10,984 nt of DNA from Bacteroidota bacterium (GCA_023417955.1 JAEZDW010000140.1:1-10984), one strand, 5' to 3'; shown: positions 1-7,645, counted from the first letter of the stretch. Numbers and translations: made by a program. The notes: generated by a model not told the origin, from the sequence alone.

Positions 1-1880
1 ACATAATTCCACTCCTGCGTCCACGTATAATGTTCATCCATGATAAGGTCGTGAAGCTTAATGTTAATATGCTCTCCCAGCTTGAGAAATTCCCTGGGCA
101 GCTGCACGTATCCTGATTGCCTCGCATGGGGATCAAGGTTAACCACTACCAACACGATATCGCTTCTACCATCCGTTGCCTTTATGAACGCCAGCAGGTT
201 TTGATTTTCGATGAAGCAAAACCTTATGTTCCAGGTCGACTGTAATGCGGGGTGTTCATGCCGCGCCTTGTTTACCAGCGTGATGATATCCGTCATCCGG
301 CTTGTCTTTTTCCAGTCGTGACGTTTGATCTCGTACTTCTCCGAATTGAAGTATTCCTCCTTGGCAGGGACAGGTTCGTTGTCCAGGAACTCGTACACCG
401 GTCCGTACATACCATAATTCGACGACAGTGTGGCAGCAAGGGCTAGACGAATGATAAAAATATTCTCACCCTGATGTTGCAGGTGATACGGTAGTATGTC
501 CGGCGTGTTCGGCCAGAAGTTAGGACGAAAGTAATTACGTGACGGACCATACACAAGCTCGTTCATGTATTCTGTAAGCTCATGCTTGGGCACCCGCCAG
601 GTGAAGTAAGTGTAGGATTGCGTGAACCCGACCTTCGCAAGCGATGCCATAACCTTGGGCCGGGTGAATGCCTCAGCCAGGAAGATGATATCTTCATACT
701 TCTTGTTGACTTCGGCAATGGCCCATTCCCAGAACCGGATTGGTTTTGTATGGGGATTGTCCACGCGAAATATCTTTACGCCCTGATCGATCCAGTACGT
801 AATTACGGAGAGCAGTTCCTGCCAAAGCGCCTCCCAATCTTCACTTTCGAAATTAAACGGATAAATATCCTGATACTTCTTCGGCGGGTTTTCCGCATAC
901 TGAATCGATCCGTCGGGGCGAATTTTGAACCAATTCTTATGCTCTTTGACATAAGGATGGTCAGGCGCACATTGAAATGCAATGTCAAGTGCGATGTCGA
1001 TATTCAGCTTCTTTGCTTCCTGAATGAGTTTCTTGTAATCATCAAGGGTACCAAGTTCAGGGTGGATACTTTTGTGCCCGCCTTCGTCACTGCCAATCGC
1101 CCATGGTGAGCCGGGTTCACCCGGTTCGGAGTTCACATTGTTGTTCTTACCCTTCCGGTTAATCTTCCCGATTGGGTGAATCGGCGGGAGGTACAAGACA
1201 TCAAAACCCATTGAGGCAATACGCGGCAATAATCGGATCACATCGCGAAATGTACCATGCTTGCCATCGAGAGAAGCCGATCGTGGAAAGAGTTCATACC
1301 AGGTGCTGAAGTTCGCTTTCCTGTGCTCGACCAAAACGCGCCATTGTTTCTCCGGCATAGCCGGATGTTCAATAAGAGGATTCGTATGAACGATATCGGC
1401 AAACTCTTCGCTCAGTACAAATGCAACAGCGTCATCGTATGAATCACCAAGTTTCTTCGCAGCTTCATTAAGGCCGGCATTCTTGCCCTTCGACAACGTC
1501 TTCAGATACTGTGCACCCTCCTTCAATTCAAGACTTACGTCGATGTTCGCGTTGGCTTTCTTTCGGAATCCGTCGTACCATGTATCAAGATGATCTACCC
1601 ACGCGAGTATGGTGAAGTTGTAGTATCCTTTTTCAGGGACCAGGAACGACGCCTTCCAGACATCGTTAACATCGTGTTGCATTTCCACCGTTTGCCATTG
1701 CTCCTCTCCTTCTTTGCAGAATAACAGGTGTGCTCTCAAATGATCATGTCCATCACAAAAAATATCAGCGGTCACGTCTACACGTTCTCCGACAGTTCGC
1801 TTCGCAGGGTACAACCCGCCATCGACTTCAGGTTGGACGTTTTCAATTATAACCCGTTGCTGGCCGTTGAGTTTCTTCAT
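1..1880 (-). CDS. glgE: Alpha-1,4-glucan:maltose-1-phosphate maltosyltransferase GlgE (C-terminus cut by window edge)
   Basis: GlgE transfers maltosyl units from alpha-maltose-1-phosphate to the non-reducing end of alpha-1,4-glucan in the cytoplasm, the polymerising step of the trehalose-to-glucan (TreS-Mak-GlgE-GlgB) route. The frame is open from the ATG at 1880-1878 to the left edge, 626 full codons. The first ~110 residues match the GlgE N-terminal domain (PEVDGG, KRTVGE, DGHDHL, then an AWVDHLDTW-type stretch). The GH13 barrel follows, with YLPPIHPIGKINRKG, DIAFQCAPDHP, the nucleophile Asp374 in RVDNPHTKP, the acid/base Glu403 in LAEAFTRPKVM, and Asp461 in NTPDIL. The 29-residue Asp-Glu spacing matches characterised GlgE. 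The visible part ends in a beta-rich C-terminal domain, and about 25-30 residues should lie outside the window. No signal peptide is seen. The start is 8 bases after the amylase stop, with a GAGG box, which suggests one operon with translational coupling. Family assignment is very secure. Confidence 0.96.
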   Translation of the reverse strand, partial: MKKLNGQQRVIIENVQPEVDGGLYPAKRTVGERVDVTADIFCDGHDHLRAHLLFCKEGEEQWQTVEMQHDVNDVWKASFLVPEKGYYNFTILAWVDHLDTWYDGFRKKANANIDVSLELKEGAQYLKTLSKGKNAGLNEAAKKLGDSYDDAVAFVLSEEFADIVHTNPLIEHPAMPEKQWRVLVEHRKANFSTWYELFPRSASLDGKHGTFRDVIRLLPRIASMGFDVLYLPPIHPIGKINRKGKNNNVNSEPGEPGSPWAIGSDEGGHKSIHPELGTLDDYKKLIQEAKKLNIDIALDIAFQCAPDHPYVKEHKNWFKIRPDGSIQYAENPPKKYQDIYPFNFESEDWEALWQELLSVITYWIDQGVKIFRVDNPHTKPIRFWEWAIAEVNKKYEDIIFLAEAFTRPKVMASLAKVGFTQSYTYFTWRVPKHELTEYMNELVYGPSRNYFRPNFWPNTPDILPYHLQHQGENIFIIRLALAATLSSNYGMYGPVYEFLDNEPVPAKEEYFNSEKYEIKRHDWKKTSRMTDIITLVNKARHEHPALQSTWNIRFCFIENQNLLAFIKATDGRSDIVLVVVNLDPHARQSGYVQLPREFLKLGEHINIKLHDLIMDEHYTWTQEWNY

Positions 1881-1886
1881 TCGCTG

Positions 1887-1890
1887 CCTC
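1887..1890 (-). promoter_or_regulatory. Ribosome binding site of glgE overlapping the amylase stop codon
   Basis: On the minus strand the amylase stop TGA (1891-1889) runs into GG, giving TGAGG. The GAGG lies six bases before the glgE ATG at 1880. It is the only well-spaced Shine-Dalgarno-like box in the window, and it supports this ATG as the start. The overlap with the upstream stop suggests that ribosomes finishing the amylase hand over to glgE (inference). Confidence 0.55.
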
Positions 1891-3682
1891 AGTTAAGTTC
1901 AAAAATTAATGCGCCATAAGGCGGCAGTGTGATTTCCATATCCAATCCGTTCATCACCACGTTCGCATCGTCTCCAAGTACCGGACGTGCTGAAAGGCTT
2001 TGGTTCTTCAGTCCCGCTGCGGCGGCGATATCGGCAGGGATACTGACCTTAGTCTGCCGCTCCGCTGGATTGAATCCGCAAAGTATAAGTAGTTTCTGTC
2101 CTTCATTATACCGCATGAACGCTGAAATCTTCGGGTCAAAATTCCCTGCCCTGATGTTCGCTTCTGTCAGGTCAGCATAGTTGCCTGATGAAATTGCAGG
2201 ACTATCTTTCACAAAGTTGAGTAGACTGCCATAAAAGCTTCGCAGATGTTTCTGTTGATCCGATAGAAGACCGCCGTCGAATTCACCACCGTTCACCCAC
2301 TTTTGGTGTTCGGGGACACCCCAGTAATCGAAGATCGTCGTCCTGCCATCATTACCCTGAAAGCCTTCAAAGCCCGCCCCTGGTTCGCCAACCTCCTGAC
2401 CAAAGTATATCATGACGGGACCACGATCGATTGTTGCACTAATTACCATGGCGGGTAATGCTTTCATCGGGTCGCCTGCAAAATATGATGAGGCAACTCT
2501 TTGTTCATCGTGATTCTCCAGGAAGTGCAGCATGTGGTCGTTTATACCCTCAAGACTTTTTTGAATTGCCGGTATATCCGATGTGCTGTTACGTCCTGTG
2601 ATCAGGAGTCGCAAAGTATCATAAAGCTGAACCTTGTCGTACAGGTAATCGAATTTACCTATCCGGATGTAGTTAACGTATTCGGCGGGATTGTAAATCT
2701 CTGCAATGAATACAATGGAAGGGTTAGCTTCCTTTATTTGTGGGATAACCCAATTCCAAAATTCAACCGGTACCATTTCTGCCATATCACAGCGAAACCC
2801 ATCAACCTTTTTTGATGTCCAGAAAAGCAAGATATCGCGCATCTTTTTCCACGTGTCAGGAACGGGATCAAAGTGTTTGGTACGCCCTAATTGAATGTCA
2901 ACGCCATAATTGAGCTTAACGGTTTCAAACCATTCATTTACACCGGGCGCATGTGTGAACTGATCATTACCTGTAACCTTAGCCGGATGTTCATCAAATT
3001 TTCCGTCTTTGGTTGGAAAGGTATGCTCCGGTCCAAGCGCGTTATAACCTGCAGGAACTTCGAACGCTTTCCCGGGCAGATAATAAAAATTATTTGATGG
3101 TTTGAACGATGCTGTTGTGTCGTCATCCTGACCGAGATCTTTTATTCCCGGAGGTTTTGCATCACTGCGGTAAGCGCGCGCAACGTGATTGGGAACAAAA
3201 TCGATGATGACTTTCAACCCTTCATTGTGTGTCCTATCAACAAGGGCCTCGAATTCTTCCATGCGTCGTTGCACGTTGACCGCGAGATCCGGATTTACGT
3301 CGTAGTAATCCTTAATCGCATACGGCGATCCTGCCCGACCTTTTACGACGTCGGCGTCATCCAGTGGTATACCGTAAGCGGTGTAGTCGGTGAGCACTGC
3401 ATGCTCAATCACACCCGTGTACCAGACGTGAGTAGCACCAAGTTCTGCGATGCCTTTAAGCGCCTTTTGATTGATATCTGCGAATTTACCGACTCCATTT
3501 TCTTCGATCGTTCCATACGTCTTGTTAGTCGTATTCTTGTTGCCGAACAGTCGTGTCATCATCTGATAAACGACAATCTTTCCGGAGGACGTTCTCATAG
3601 CAGAATCGGGGGGAAAAGTTTCTTTGGTCTGTGCGCATGAGGCCAGCAGAATGGCGGCTAAAAAAATGGATAACGATCTCAT
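1889..3682 (-). CDS. GH13 alpha-amylase family glycoside hydrolase, predicted lipoprotein
   Basis: A predicted envelope-anchored glycoside hydrolase of 597 residues, expected to cut or rearrange alpha-glucans. A lipoprotein signal opens it: MRSLSIFLAAILLASC, with lipobox LASC and Cys16 as the lipidated residue. All four GH13 regions are present: DFVPNH at about 161-166, GFRCDMAEM with nucleophile Asp299, FIAEIYN with acid/base Glu328, and FLENHDEQR with His391-Asp392. The first ~40 residues after the Cys lead straight into the barrel (KIVVYQMMTRLFG). The last ~85 residues form the usual beta domain, ending in LPPYGALIFELN. I chose the ATG at 3682 because a TTG six codons upstream would put a non-signal-like extension before the positively charged signal start. 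glgE follows after 8 bases. The catalytic set is intact, so it should be active. Whether it hydrolyses starch, hydrolyses maltodextrins or transglycosylates cannot be told from sequence alone. Confidence 0.92.
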   Translation of the reverse strand: MRSLSIFLAAILLASCAQTKETFPPDSAMRTSSGKIVVYQMMTRLFGNKNTTNKTYGTIEENGVGKFADINQKALKGIAELGATHVWYTGVIEHAVLTDYTAYGIPLDDADVVKGRAGSPYAIKDYYDVNPDLAVNVQRRMEEFEALVDRTHNEGLKVIIDFVPNHVARAYRSDAKPPGIKDLGQDDDTTASFKPSNNFYYLPGKAFEVPAGYNALGPEHTFPTKDGKFDEHPAKVTGNDQFTHAPGVNEWFETVKLNYGVDIQLGRTKHFDPVPDTWKKMRDILLFWTSKKVDGFRCDMAEMVPVEFWNWVIPQIKEANPSIVFIAEIYNPAEYVNYIRIGKFDYLYDKVQLYDTLRLLITGRNSTSDIPAIQKSLEGINDHMLHFLENHDEQRVASSYFAGDPMKALPAMVISATIDRGPVMIYFGQEVGEPGAGFEGFQGNDGRTTIFDYWGVPEHQKWVNGGEFDGGLLSDQQKHLRSFYGSLLNFVKDSPAISSGNYADLTEANIRAGNFDPKISAFMRYNEGQKLLILCGFNPAERQTKVSIPADIAAAAGLKNQSLSARPVLGDDANVVMNGLDMEITLPPYGALIFELN

Positions 3683-3689
3683 ATGGGTC

Positions 3690-3719
3690 AATATAAACAA
3701 GATTCAACACCTTTTTCAA
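3690..3719 (-). promoter_or_regulatory. Candidate promoter for the amylase-glgE operon
   Basis: Reading the minus strand, TTGAAA (3719-3714) is followed after 18 bases by TATATT (3695-3690), or after 17 bases by TTATAT. The pair also resembles the Bacteroidota pattern: TTTG upstream, then TA, two bases and TTG. Transcription would begin about seven bases after the -10 box, near 3683. That is at, or one to two bases before, the ATG at 3682, so the mRNA would be nearly leaderless. No Shine-Dalgarno box precedes this ATG, which fits. The box match is direct; promoter function is inferred. The rest of the 3683-3822 gap shows only the adjoining palindrome. Confidence 0.45.
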
Positions 3720-3731
3720 AGGGAATTCCCT
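3720..3731. repeat. Perfect 12-base palindrome AGGGAATTCCCT next to the -35 box, candidate operator
   Basis: AGGGAATTCCCT reads the same on both strands and directly touches the TTGAAA box at 3714-3719. Palindromes at this position often bind dimeric regulators, so control of the amylase-glgE promoter is a reasonable guess. It lacks a hairpin loop and a T-run, so it does not look like the terminator of the upstream acylase gene. No second copy was noticed in the window. Confidence 0.35.
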
Positions 3732-3822
3732 AAATCGTTTGCAGTAACCTTTTCCGAAGGCGAAATGATTCTTATCAACGAGAAGGCAGGGTGTAAAGGA
3801 TTTGATGGCGGGATCTGAATAA

Positions 3823-6219
3823 CTACCTGGCAGGAACTAATGTTAACCGGTGCGCTGAGGCGTTTACGATGTCGTCGCGGTCGAACAGCATCGGCCGGAA
3901 TTCGCCATTCACAAACATCGTTGCCTGGTCACTGTAATGCGGGCTCATGACATTGCCACTTTGCCCTGTGGGTGAAACGGTGATACCGGAGGCAATATCA
4001 CTGAAGTCAGTGATCTTGCGTAGCGCAGGTCCAACGTCGACATTAAAATAGCCATCGGTTGAATAGCGGAAATCGAGGTTGTTAATAACCTCGCTACCAC
4101 CCGCAACGGAGAAAGGTCCAACATTGAAAATACGGTCTAAGGGTTTGACGCTACCGAGTGCATGCTCATGGGTTAGTGTATGAACTTTGCCCCATTCCCA
4201 TTTCGTGGGATCGGTGCCCATTGTCTTATCGAGCAGAACACGCGCCGAGTCGAAAGCCATCACTATTACGTCCGCGCGAACTTCCCTGTGAGGTGTAGCA
4301 ATGTTATCCCACCACGGTGAATTAACGTTGTTGAAAAGAATCAAAATGCTGTTTTTGATCAGCGCCGTTTTTAGCAACACACCATATGCTGTATCCCCGA
4401 GTTCATCTTTCATTGTTAATGAAAGCGCATGACTGAGTACGTTGTAGTAAACTGCGGGCGCCGCTGATGAAGCTGTATGATTACCATCCCAATCGCGAAG
4501 CATGTTTACCAGCTCAGCATGTTTCTCTCCTGCCTTCGTTGAGTCTGCAAGCGAAGCAAGGACATGTGCGATATCAGCGTGCATAGCCGATACGTGGTCA
4601 AGGTCAATGCGTTTCATGTCGTCAATCGAGAACTTCTTTGTTCCTGACAGAAGTTCTACAATCCTTCCCGCCCTGCTTCTCGGAAAGTAATAACCAGCGT
4701 GGGCTATACCATTTATTAAGTCGGGTTGATTATTCGCAGAGTAGACAAATCCCGATGGCGGATTGACCGATCTGGGATTGTAAGAGAAGTCATAGAACCC
4801 CTCATACTCATCGCGGCCACTGCTACCGTCGAGAAACAGTTTGCTCTGCACATGGGCAGGTCGTTTTGGCAACCTTGCCGCTGCCCACCAGGCAATGTTG
4901 CCATCGGTGTCACCGTACATAAGATTCAAACCCGGAGACGAAAACAAGGCAATTGCATTCTCTGCTTCCACAAACGTTGATGCTCTGTTCAGTTGATAGG
5001 CGGCTTCGAGGGCATGGTTGTCCTGCTGCAGAAGCAGCCACGAAAGTGCAATAAGATCTTCACTGTCTACGTTTTCGACAATCCCGTTCACAATCGGACC
5101 ATGCCTGCTTTCACGCACCTCAAGTACATGATCAGGCTGACCCTTTACCCGGATAATCTCCTTACGCGACCGTAGTTGTTCCCACGTATCACCAAATTTT
5201 ACCTGATTAGAATCTGCCGGATTGACCGTCTCCCGGAAAAAGTCAACGTCATCGTTCTCGAACATGGTCATGCCCCAGGCGCAAAACCTGTTATTGCCAA
5301 GAATGCCAAATGGCAGGCCGGCAAGATGATGTCCATAGAAGCTGAAACCAGGGTATTCAAGGTGAGCTTCATACCACACCGCCGGTTGGGAAAAACCAAT
5401 ATGGGTATCGTTAACCAGAATCGGCGAACCGGAAGCTGAACGTTCACCGCTCATAACCCAACCGTTGCTCCCCTGAATCATGGGAACCGGCAACTTTTGA
5501 AAAGCAGAATGAATGGCGGAGATAAGTTTATCATTTGACGACTTCGGTTTACCCGTATGCACCGGAATGATTTCCATATCGGGAGGAGATTCAACTGCCA
5601 GGTCAGCCAGGTACTCGTTTCCAAGTTCGCGTTGTATCTTTTCAAGAACAGGATCAAGTTCGAACCCTTCGGCGAAGCCAAGCGCCATGAAGCCAATAAC
5701 ATAGTATACATCTTCCGGAACGAATTCAGTTTTTGGAATTCCGATAAGGGTGAACTCCAACGGAGTAGTTCCCTCCCGTACAACCGTATTAACGCCTCGT
5801 TGATAGGCGAAGACGGCCTTTTGAAATCCGGCAGTATCCGCAGCGAGGTATCTTTCAGCATGGCGTTTGGCGAACTTATTCAGGCCAAGTGTGCGAAAGA
5901 GTTTATCAACTTCCAGGAGGTCAGGACCTAACACTTCAGATAGCCGCCCAGACGACGCACGCCGAAGCATCTCCATCTGGAAGAGGCGATCGCGTGCGTG
6001 CAGGTATCCTAAAGCGAAGTAGGCGTCATCGGCCGACTCTGCATAAATATGAGGCACACCGTAATCATCGAAGTACACCTCCGTTGCAGCCGCAAGTCCG
6101 TTAAGTTCGAGCTCTCCGGAGAACTTCGGACGCTGTTTCAGCAGGTATCCGTACAACACCATTCCGGCAAGACCAAGCACGACAACGAGGCTAACCAAAA
6201 TGCGTATAACCCATCTCAT
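3823..6219 (-). CDS. Penicillin acylase family protein (peptidase S45, Ntn-hydrolase), membrane-anchored
   Basis: A self-cleaving N-terminal nucleophile amidohydrolase of 798 residues that should hydrolyse an amide between an acyl group and an amine outside the cytoplasm. Family substrates include penicillins, N-acyl-homoserine lactones and lipopeptides. Residues 4-26 form one hydrophobic segment after MRWVIR, a signal anchor with no lipobox. The alpha-chain part carries YFDDYGVPHIYA and the LHARDRLFQMEMLRR motif. Processing should expose Ser251 in QGSNGW as the beta-chain nucleophile. The oxyanion Asn lies in ANNQ at about 496-497, roughly 245 residues later, as in E. coli penicillin acylase. 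Further family marks are HTLTHEHALG at 680-689 and GQSGNVMSPHYSDQ at 752-765. I chose the ATG at 6219 over a TTG two codons upstream. The acylase follows TMEM220 after 51 bases, across a hairpin. The family is certain, the substrate unknown; quorum-signal quenching is only one possibility. Confidence 0.94.
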   Translation of the reverse strand: MRWVIRILVSLVVVLGLAGMVLYGYLLKQRPKFSGELELNGLAAATEVYFDDYGVPHIYAESADDAYFALGYLHARDRLFQMEMLRRASSGRLSEVLGPDLLEVDKLFRTLGLNKFAKRHAERYLAADTAGFQKAVFAYQRGVNTVVREGTTPLEFTLIGIPKTEFVPEDVYYVIGFMALGFAEGFELDPVLEKIQRELGNEYLADLAVESPPDMEIIPVHTGKPKSSNDKLISAIHSAFQKLPVPMIQGSNGWVMSGERSASGSPILVNDTHIGFSQPAVWYEAHLEYPGFSFYGHHLAGLPFGILGNNRFCAWGMTMFENDDVDFFRETVNPADSNQVKFGDTWEQLRSRKEIIRVKGQPDHVLEVRESRHGPIVNGIVENVDSEDLIALSWLLLQQDNHALEAAYQLNRASTFVEAENAIALFSSPGLNLMYGDTDGNIAWWAAARLPKRPAHVQSKLFLDGSSGRDEYEGFYDFSYNPRSVNPPSGFVYSANNQPDLINGIAHAGYYFPRSRAGRIVELLSGTKKFSIDDMKRIDLDHVSAMHADIAHVLASLADSTKAGEKHAELVNMLRDWDGNHTASSAAPAVYYNVLSHALSLTMKDELGDTAYGVLLKTALIKNSILILFNNVNSPWWDNIATPHREVRADVIVMAFDSARVLLDKTMGTDPTKWEWGKVHTLTHEHALGSVKPLDRIFNVGPFSVAGGSEVINNLDFRYSTDGYFNVDVGPALRKITDFSDIASGITVSPTGQSGNVMSPHYSDQATMFVNGEFRPMLFDRDDIVNASAHRLTLVPAR

Positions 6220-6224
6220 TGGCA

Positions 6225-6240
6225 ATAAATAAGTATTTAT
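6225..6240. repeat. A/T-only inverted repeat just before the acylase start
   Basis: ATAAATA (6225-6231) and TATTTAT (6234-6240) form a perfect 7-base inverted repeat around AG, ending 5 bases before the acylase ATG. In mRNA it would form a weak stem next to the start codon. Repeats this short and AT-rich arise easily by chance, so any control role is speculative. Confidence 0.25.
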
Positions 6241-6259
6241 GAACTTATGTAAAGTCTTT

Positions 6260-6283
6260 AAAGACAGGGGCTAACCTGTCTTT
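6260..6283 (-). terminator. Hairpin across the TMEM220 stop codon, possible terminator or attenuator
   Basis: AAAGACAGG (6260-6268) pairs perfectly with CCTGTCTTT (6275-6283) around a 6-base loop. The TAG stop of the TMEM220 gene (6273-6271) lies inside the loop. Downstream on the minus strand the sequence reads AAAGACTTTACAT, only a poor U-run, so termination would be partial at best. Read on the plus strand the stem ends in TTTT, but no plus-strand gene needs it. It may reduce read-through into the acylase or stabilise the 3' end of the TMEM220 message. Confidence 0.4.
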
Positions 6284-6657
6284 TGAACTCCGCTAGTGGC
6301 TTTACGGGCACGAACGAAATAGAAGATCAGCACGGCAATACAAATCCATAGCCCCAGGAATTCACGCGCTTCTTCGATGTAGAGGTGGTTCATTTTCGCC
6401 ACATCATCAAAGAGTTCAGACTTGTCGGGCTGGCTTATCCATTCCATCACACCGGACCAATAACGGAAGCTATATCCGACAAAGACAATGAGTAATATCA
6501 GAATCACCCGTAAGGGATGAATGCCAAACATGGCAAGAATGGCAAGGACAGCCATCGAACCGTAGATCAAAATCCAGAGTAGTGGATCGGGGTCGTTCAC
6601 TTGAACGAAAGCAAAGAGCAGGAAGAGCGCAGCGAGTATAAAGTTAATGATCTTCAT
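6271..6657 (-). CDS. Small four-helix membrane protein, TMEM220 family
   Basis: A 128-residue integral membrane protein resembling the bacterial branch of the TMEM220 family. The telling feature is the first helix, rich in Phe and Ala, running into FVQVNDPDPLLWILIYG, the hallmark Q-x-NDPDP-x-x-W motif of the family. Hydrophobic segments lie at about 4-20, 27-46, 48-66 and 101-118. Between the last two is a hydrophilic stretch, about 68-99, with acidic residues and HLYIEEAREFLG. The C-terminus is basic (RARKATSG), so it probably faces the cytoplasm. The biochemical function of this family is not known, and nothing here reveals a catalytic site. No Shine-Dalgarno box precedes the ATG, and an intrinsic terminator sits 14 bases upstream. 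The acylase gene follows in the same direction, so the two may be co-transcribed. The family call rests on motif memory. Confidence 0.82.
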   Translation of the reverse strand: MKIINFILAALFLLFAFVQVNDPDPLLWILIYGSMAVLAILAMFGIHPLRVILILLIVFVGYSFRYWSGVMEWISQPDKSELFDDVAKMNHLYIEEAREFLGLWICIAVLIFYFVRARKATSGVQKTG

Positions 6658-6671
6658 AGCGACCCGGTTCT

Positions 6672-6705
6672 AAAAAAAGATGTCGGACAGAGTGTGCCCG
6701 ACATC
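6672..6705 (-). terminator. Rho-independent terminator after the sugar-oxidation gene pair
   Basis: On the minus strand GATGTCGG and CCGACATC form a perfect 8-bp stem (plus-strand positions 6698-6705 and 6679-6686) around an 11-base loop. Seven T residues follow immediately (6678-6672). It lies 34 bases past the stop of the TIM-barrel gene and ends 14 bases before the TMEM220 start. This is the clearest intrinsic terminator in the window and sets the end of the upstream transcription unit. Confidence 0.85.
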
Positions 6706-6739
6706 GCTGTAAACAAAAACGAAAAAACTTGAATCTAAT

Positions 6740-7618
6740 TTACAAAATACTTTTCATGTATTCAGCACTGGCGGACACACTTTTTATCGGTTCACCCGGA
6801 TAGGATTCCTGCTCGACGAAGAATTGCTTCATTCCAGACTGTTTGGCTTTTGCAAAGATAGCCTTGTAGTCAATCGAGCCTGTGCCCACATCGGCATTCT
6901 GGTTCTTATCTTCTTTCGACATATCCTTCACGTGCCACTGTTCAAATCTTCCGGGATATTTTTCAAAGTACGCGAGCGGATCTTTTCCGGCATTAACAAC
7001 CCAGAAGATGTCCATCTCCATGGCAACGTTTTTCGGATCCAGTTCCGCGAGCATTACATCGTACGGAATCTGTCCGTCGGTCTCCATGAATTCGAAAGCG
7101 TGATTGTGATAGGAGAATCGGATGCCATTCTTGTTGCAGATCTCCCCTGCTTTGTTGAACTCCTCGCAACGCCTCTTGTAATCATCGATGGATGTTCTCT
7201 CATTCTCCCCGAGGTACGGACATACCATGTATTTCTGACCAATGGATTTTGCATCAGCAATAGCCTGCTCCCAGCCGGAACGAATGATGTCAATACCGTA
7301 ATGACCACTGGTGACTTTCATTCCGAGGCTCTTGACATAGTCATTGAATTCTTTGACCGTCATTCCGAAAAGTTTGCCATCCCGGTACCCGTAGGTCTCC
7401 AGTTGCTTGTATCCAAAGCTGGCGACTTCCTTGAGTACCCCTTTTGGATCTTTGGGCATGGTCTCGCGAAGTGTATACAATTGAAGTCCGAGGCCGTTCT
7501 TACCCTTACCTGCTTTGCCAAGTGCGACAAAAGAAGGCAGAGAAAGCAGACTGACCGCGGCGAAGGAGGCAGTTTGAATAAACTCCCTCCGCTTGATGGG
7601 TTTCAATTGGCGTGTCAT
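6740..7618 (-). CDS. Tat-exported sugar phosphate isomerase/epimerase-like TIM-barrel protein
   Basis: A 292-residue protein of the xylose isomerase-like TIM-barrel superfamily (AP endonuclease 2 fold). Members isomerise, epimerise or eliminate on sugars using a divalent metal. The N-terminus carries a twin-arginine signal: KRREFIQ with Arg10-Arg11, then a hydrophobic stretch to about residue 34, so the folded protein is probably exported to the periplasm. The mature part begins GLGLQLYTLRETMP, typical of this branch. Likely metal ligands are Glu176 in YHNHAFEF, Asp203 in EMDIFW, His229 in QWHVKD and Glu269 or Glu271 in FFVEQE. It ends the transcription unit with the ThuA-dehydrogenase gene, 62 bases upstream, and a strong terminator follows. 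The name is generic: no phosphate is expected in the periplasm. Partnership with an oxidase suggests action on keto-sugars or keto-glycosides, which is inference. Confidence 0.9.
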   Translation of the reverse strand: MTRQLKPIKRREFIQTASFAAVSLLSLPSFVALGKAGKGKNGLGLQLYTLRETMPKDPKGVLKEVASFGYKQLETYGYRDGKLFGMTVKEFNDYVKSLGMKVTSGHYGIDIIRSGWEQAIADAKSIGQKYMVCPYLGENERTSIDDYKRRCEEFNKAGEICNKNGIRFSYHNHAFEFMETDGQIPYDVMLAELDPKNVAMEMDIFWVVNAGKDPLAYFEKYPGRFEQWHVKDMSKEDKNQNADVGTGSIDYKAIFAKAKQSGMKQFFVEQESYPGEPIKSVSASAEYMKSIL

Positions 7619-7638
7619 AGGTTTAGGTATTAAGGCAT

Positions 7639-7645
7639 CCTCCTT
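7639..7645 (-). promoter_or_regulatory. Shine-Dalgarno-like AAGGAGG, badly spaced for the downstream gene
   Basis: The minus strand reads AAGGAGG ending 20 bases before the ATG at 7618, too far for normal use. An ATG abuts it, but that reading ends at once (ATG CCT TAA). Another ATG just upstream opens an 8-codon reading frame that spans the box and stops before 7618. No in-frame earlier ATG, GTG or TTG would lengthen the TIM-barrel protein. It is either a chance purine run or a leader element; no terminator or promoter was recognised in the rest of this 62-base gap. Confidence 0.25.

Noticed and set aside
582..1109. Open plus-strand frame of 175 codons
   Set aside because: It overlaps the catalytic core of glgE on the other strand and resembles no protein family.
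3683..3822. Intrinsic terminator for the acylase gene
   Set aside because: The only clear symmetry is the loop-less palindrome at 3720-3731, and no stem is followed by a T-run on the minus strand, so no terminator can be supported here.
5478..5861. Minus-strand frame of 127 codons inside the acylase gene
   Set aside because: It is out of frame with the acylase, whose reading frame is intact and carries all the family motifs, so this is a shadow frame.
6824..7633. Open plus-strand frame of 269 codons
   Set aside because: It lies opposite the well-supported Tat-exported TIM-barrel gene, shows no recognisable motif, and is explained by codon bias of the minus-strand gene.
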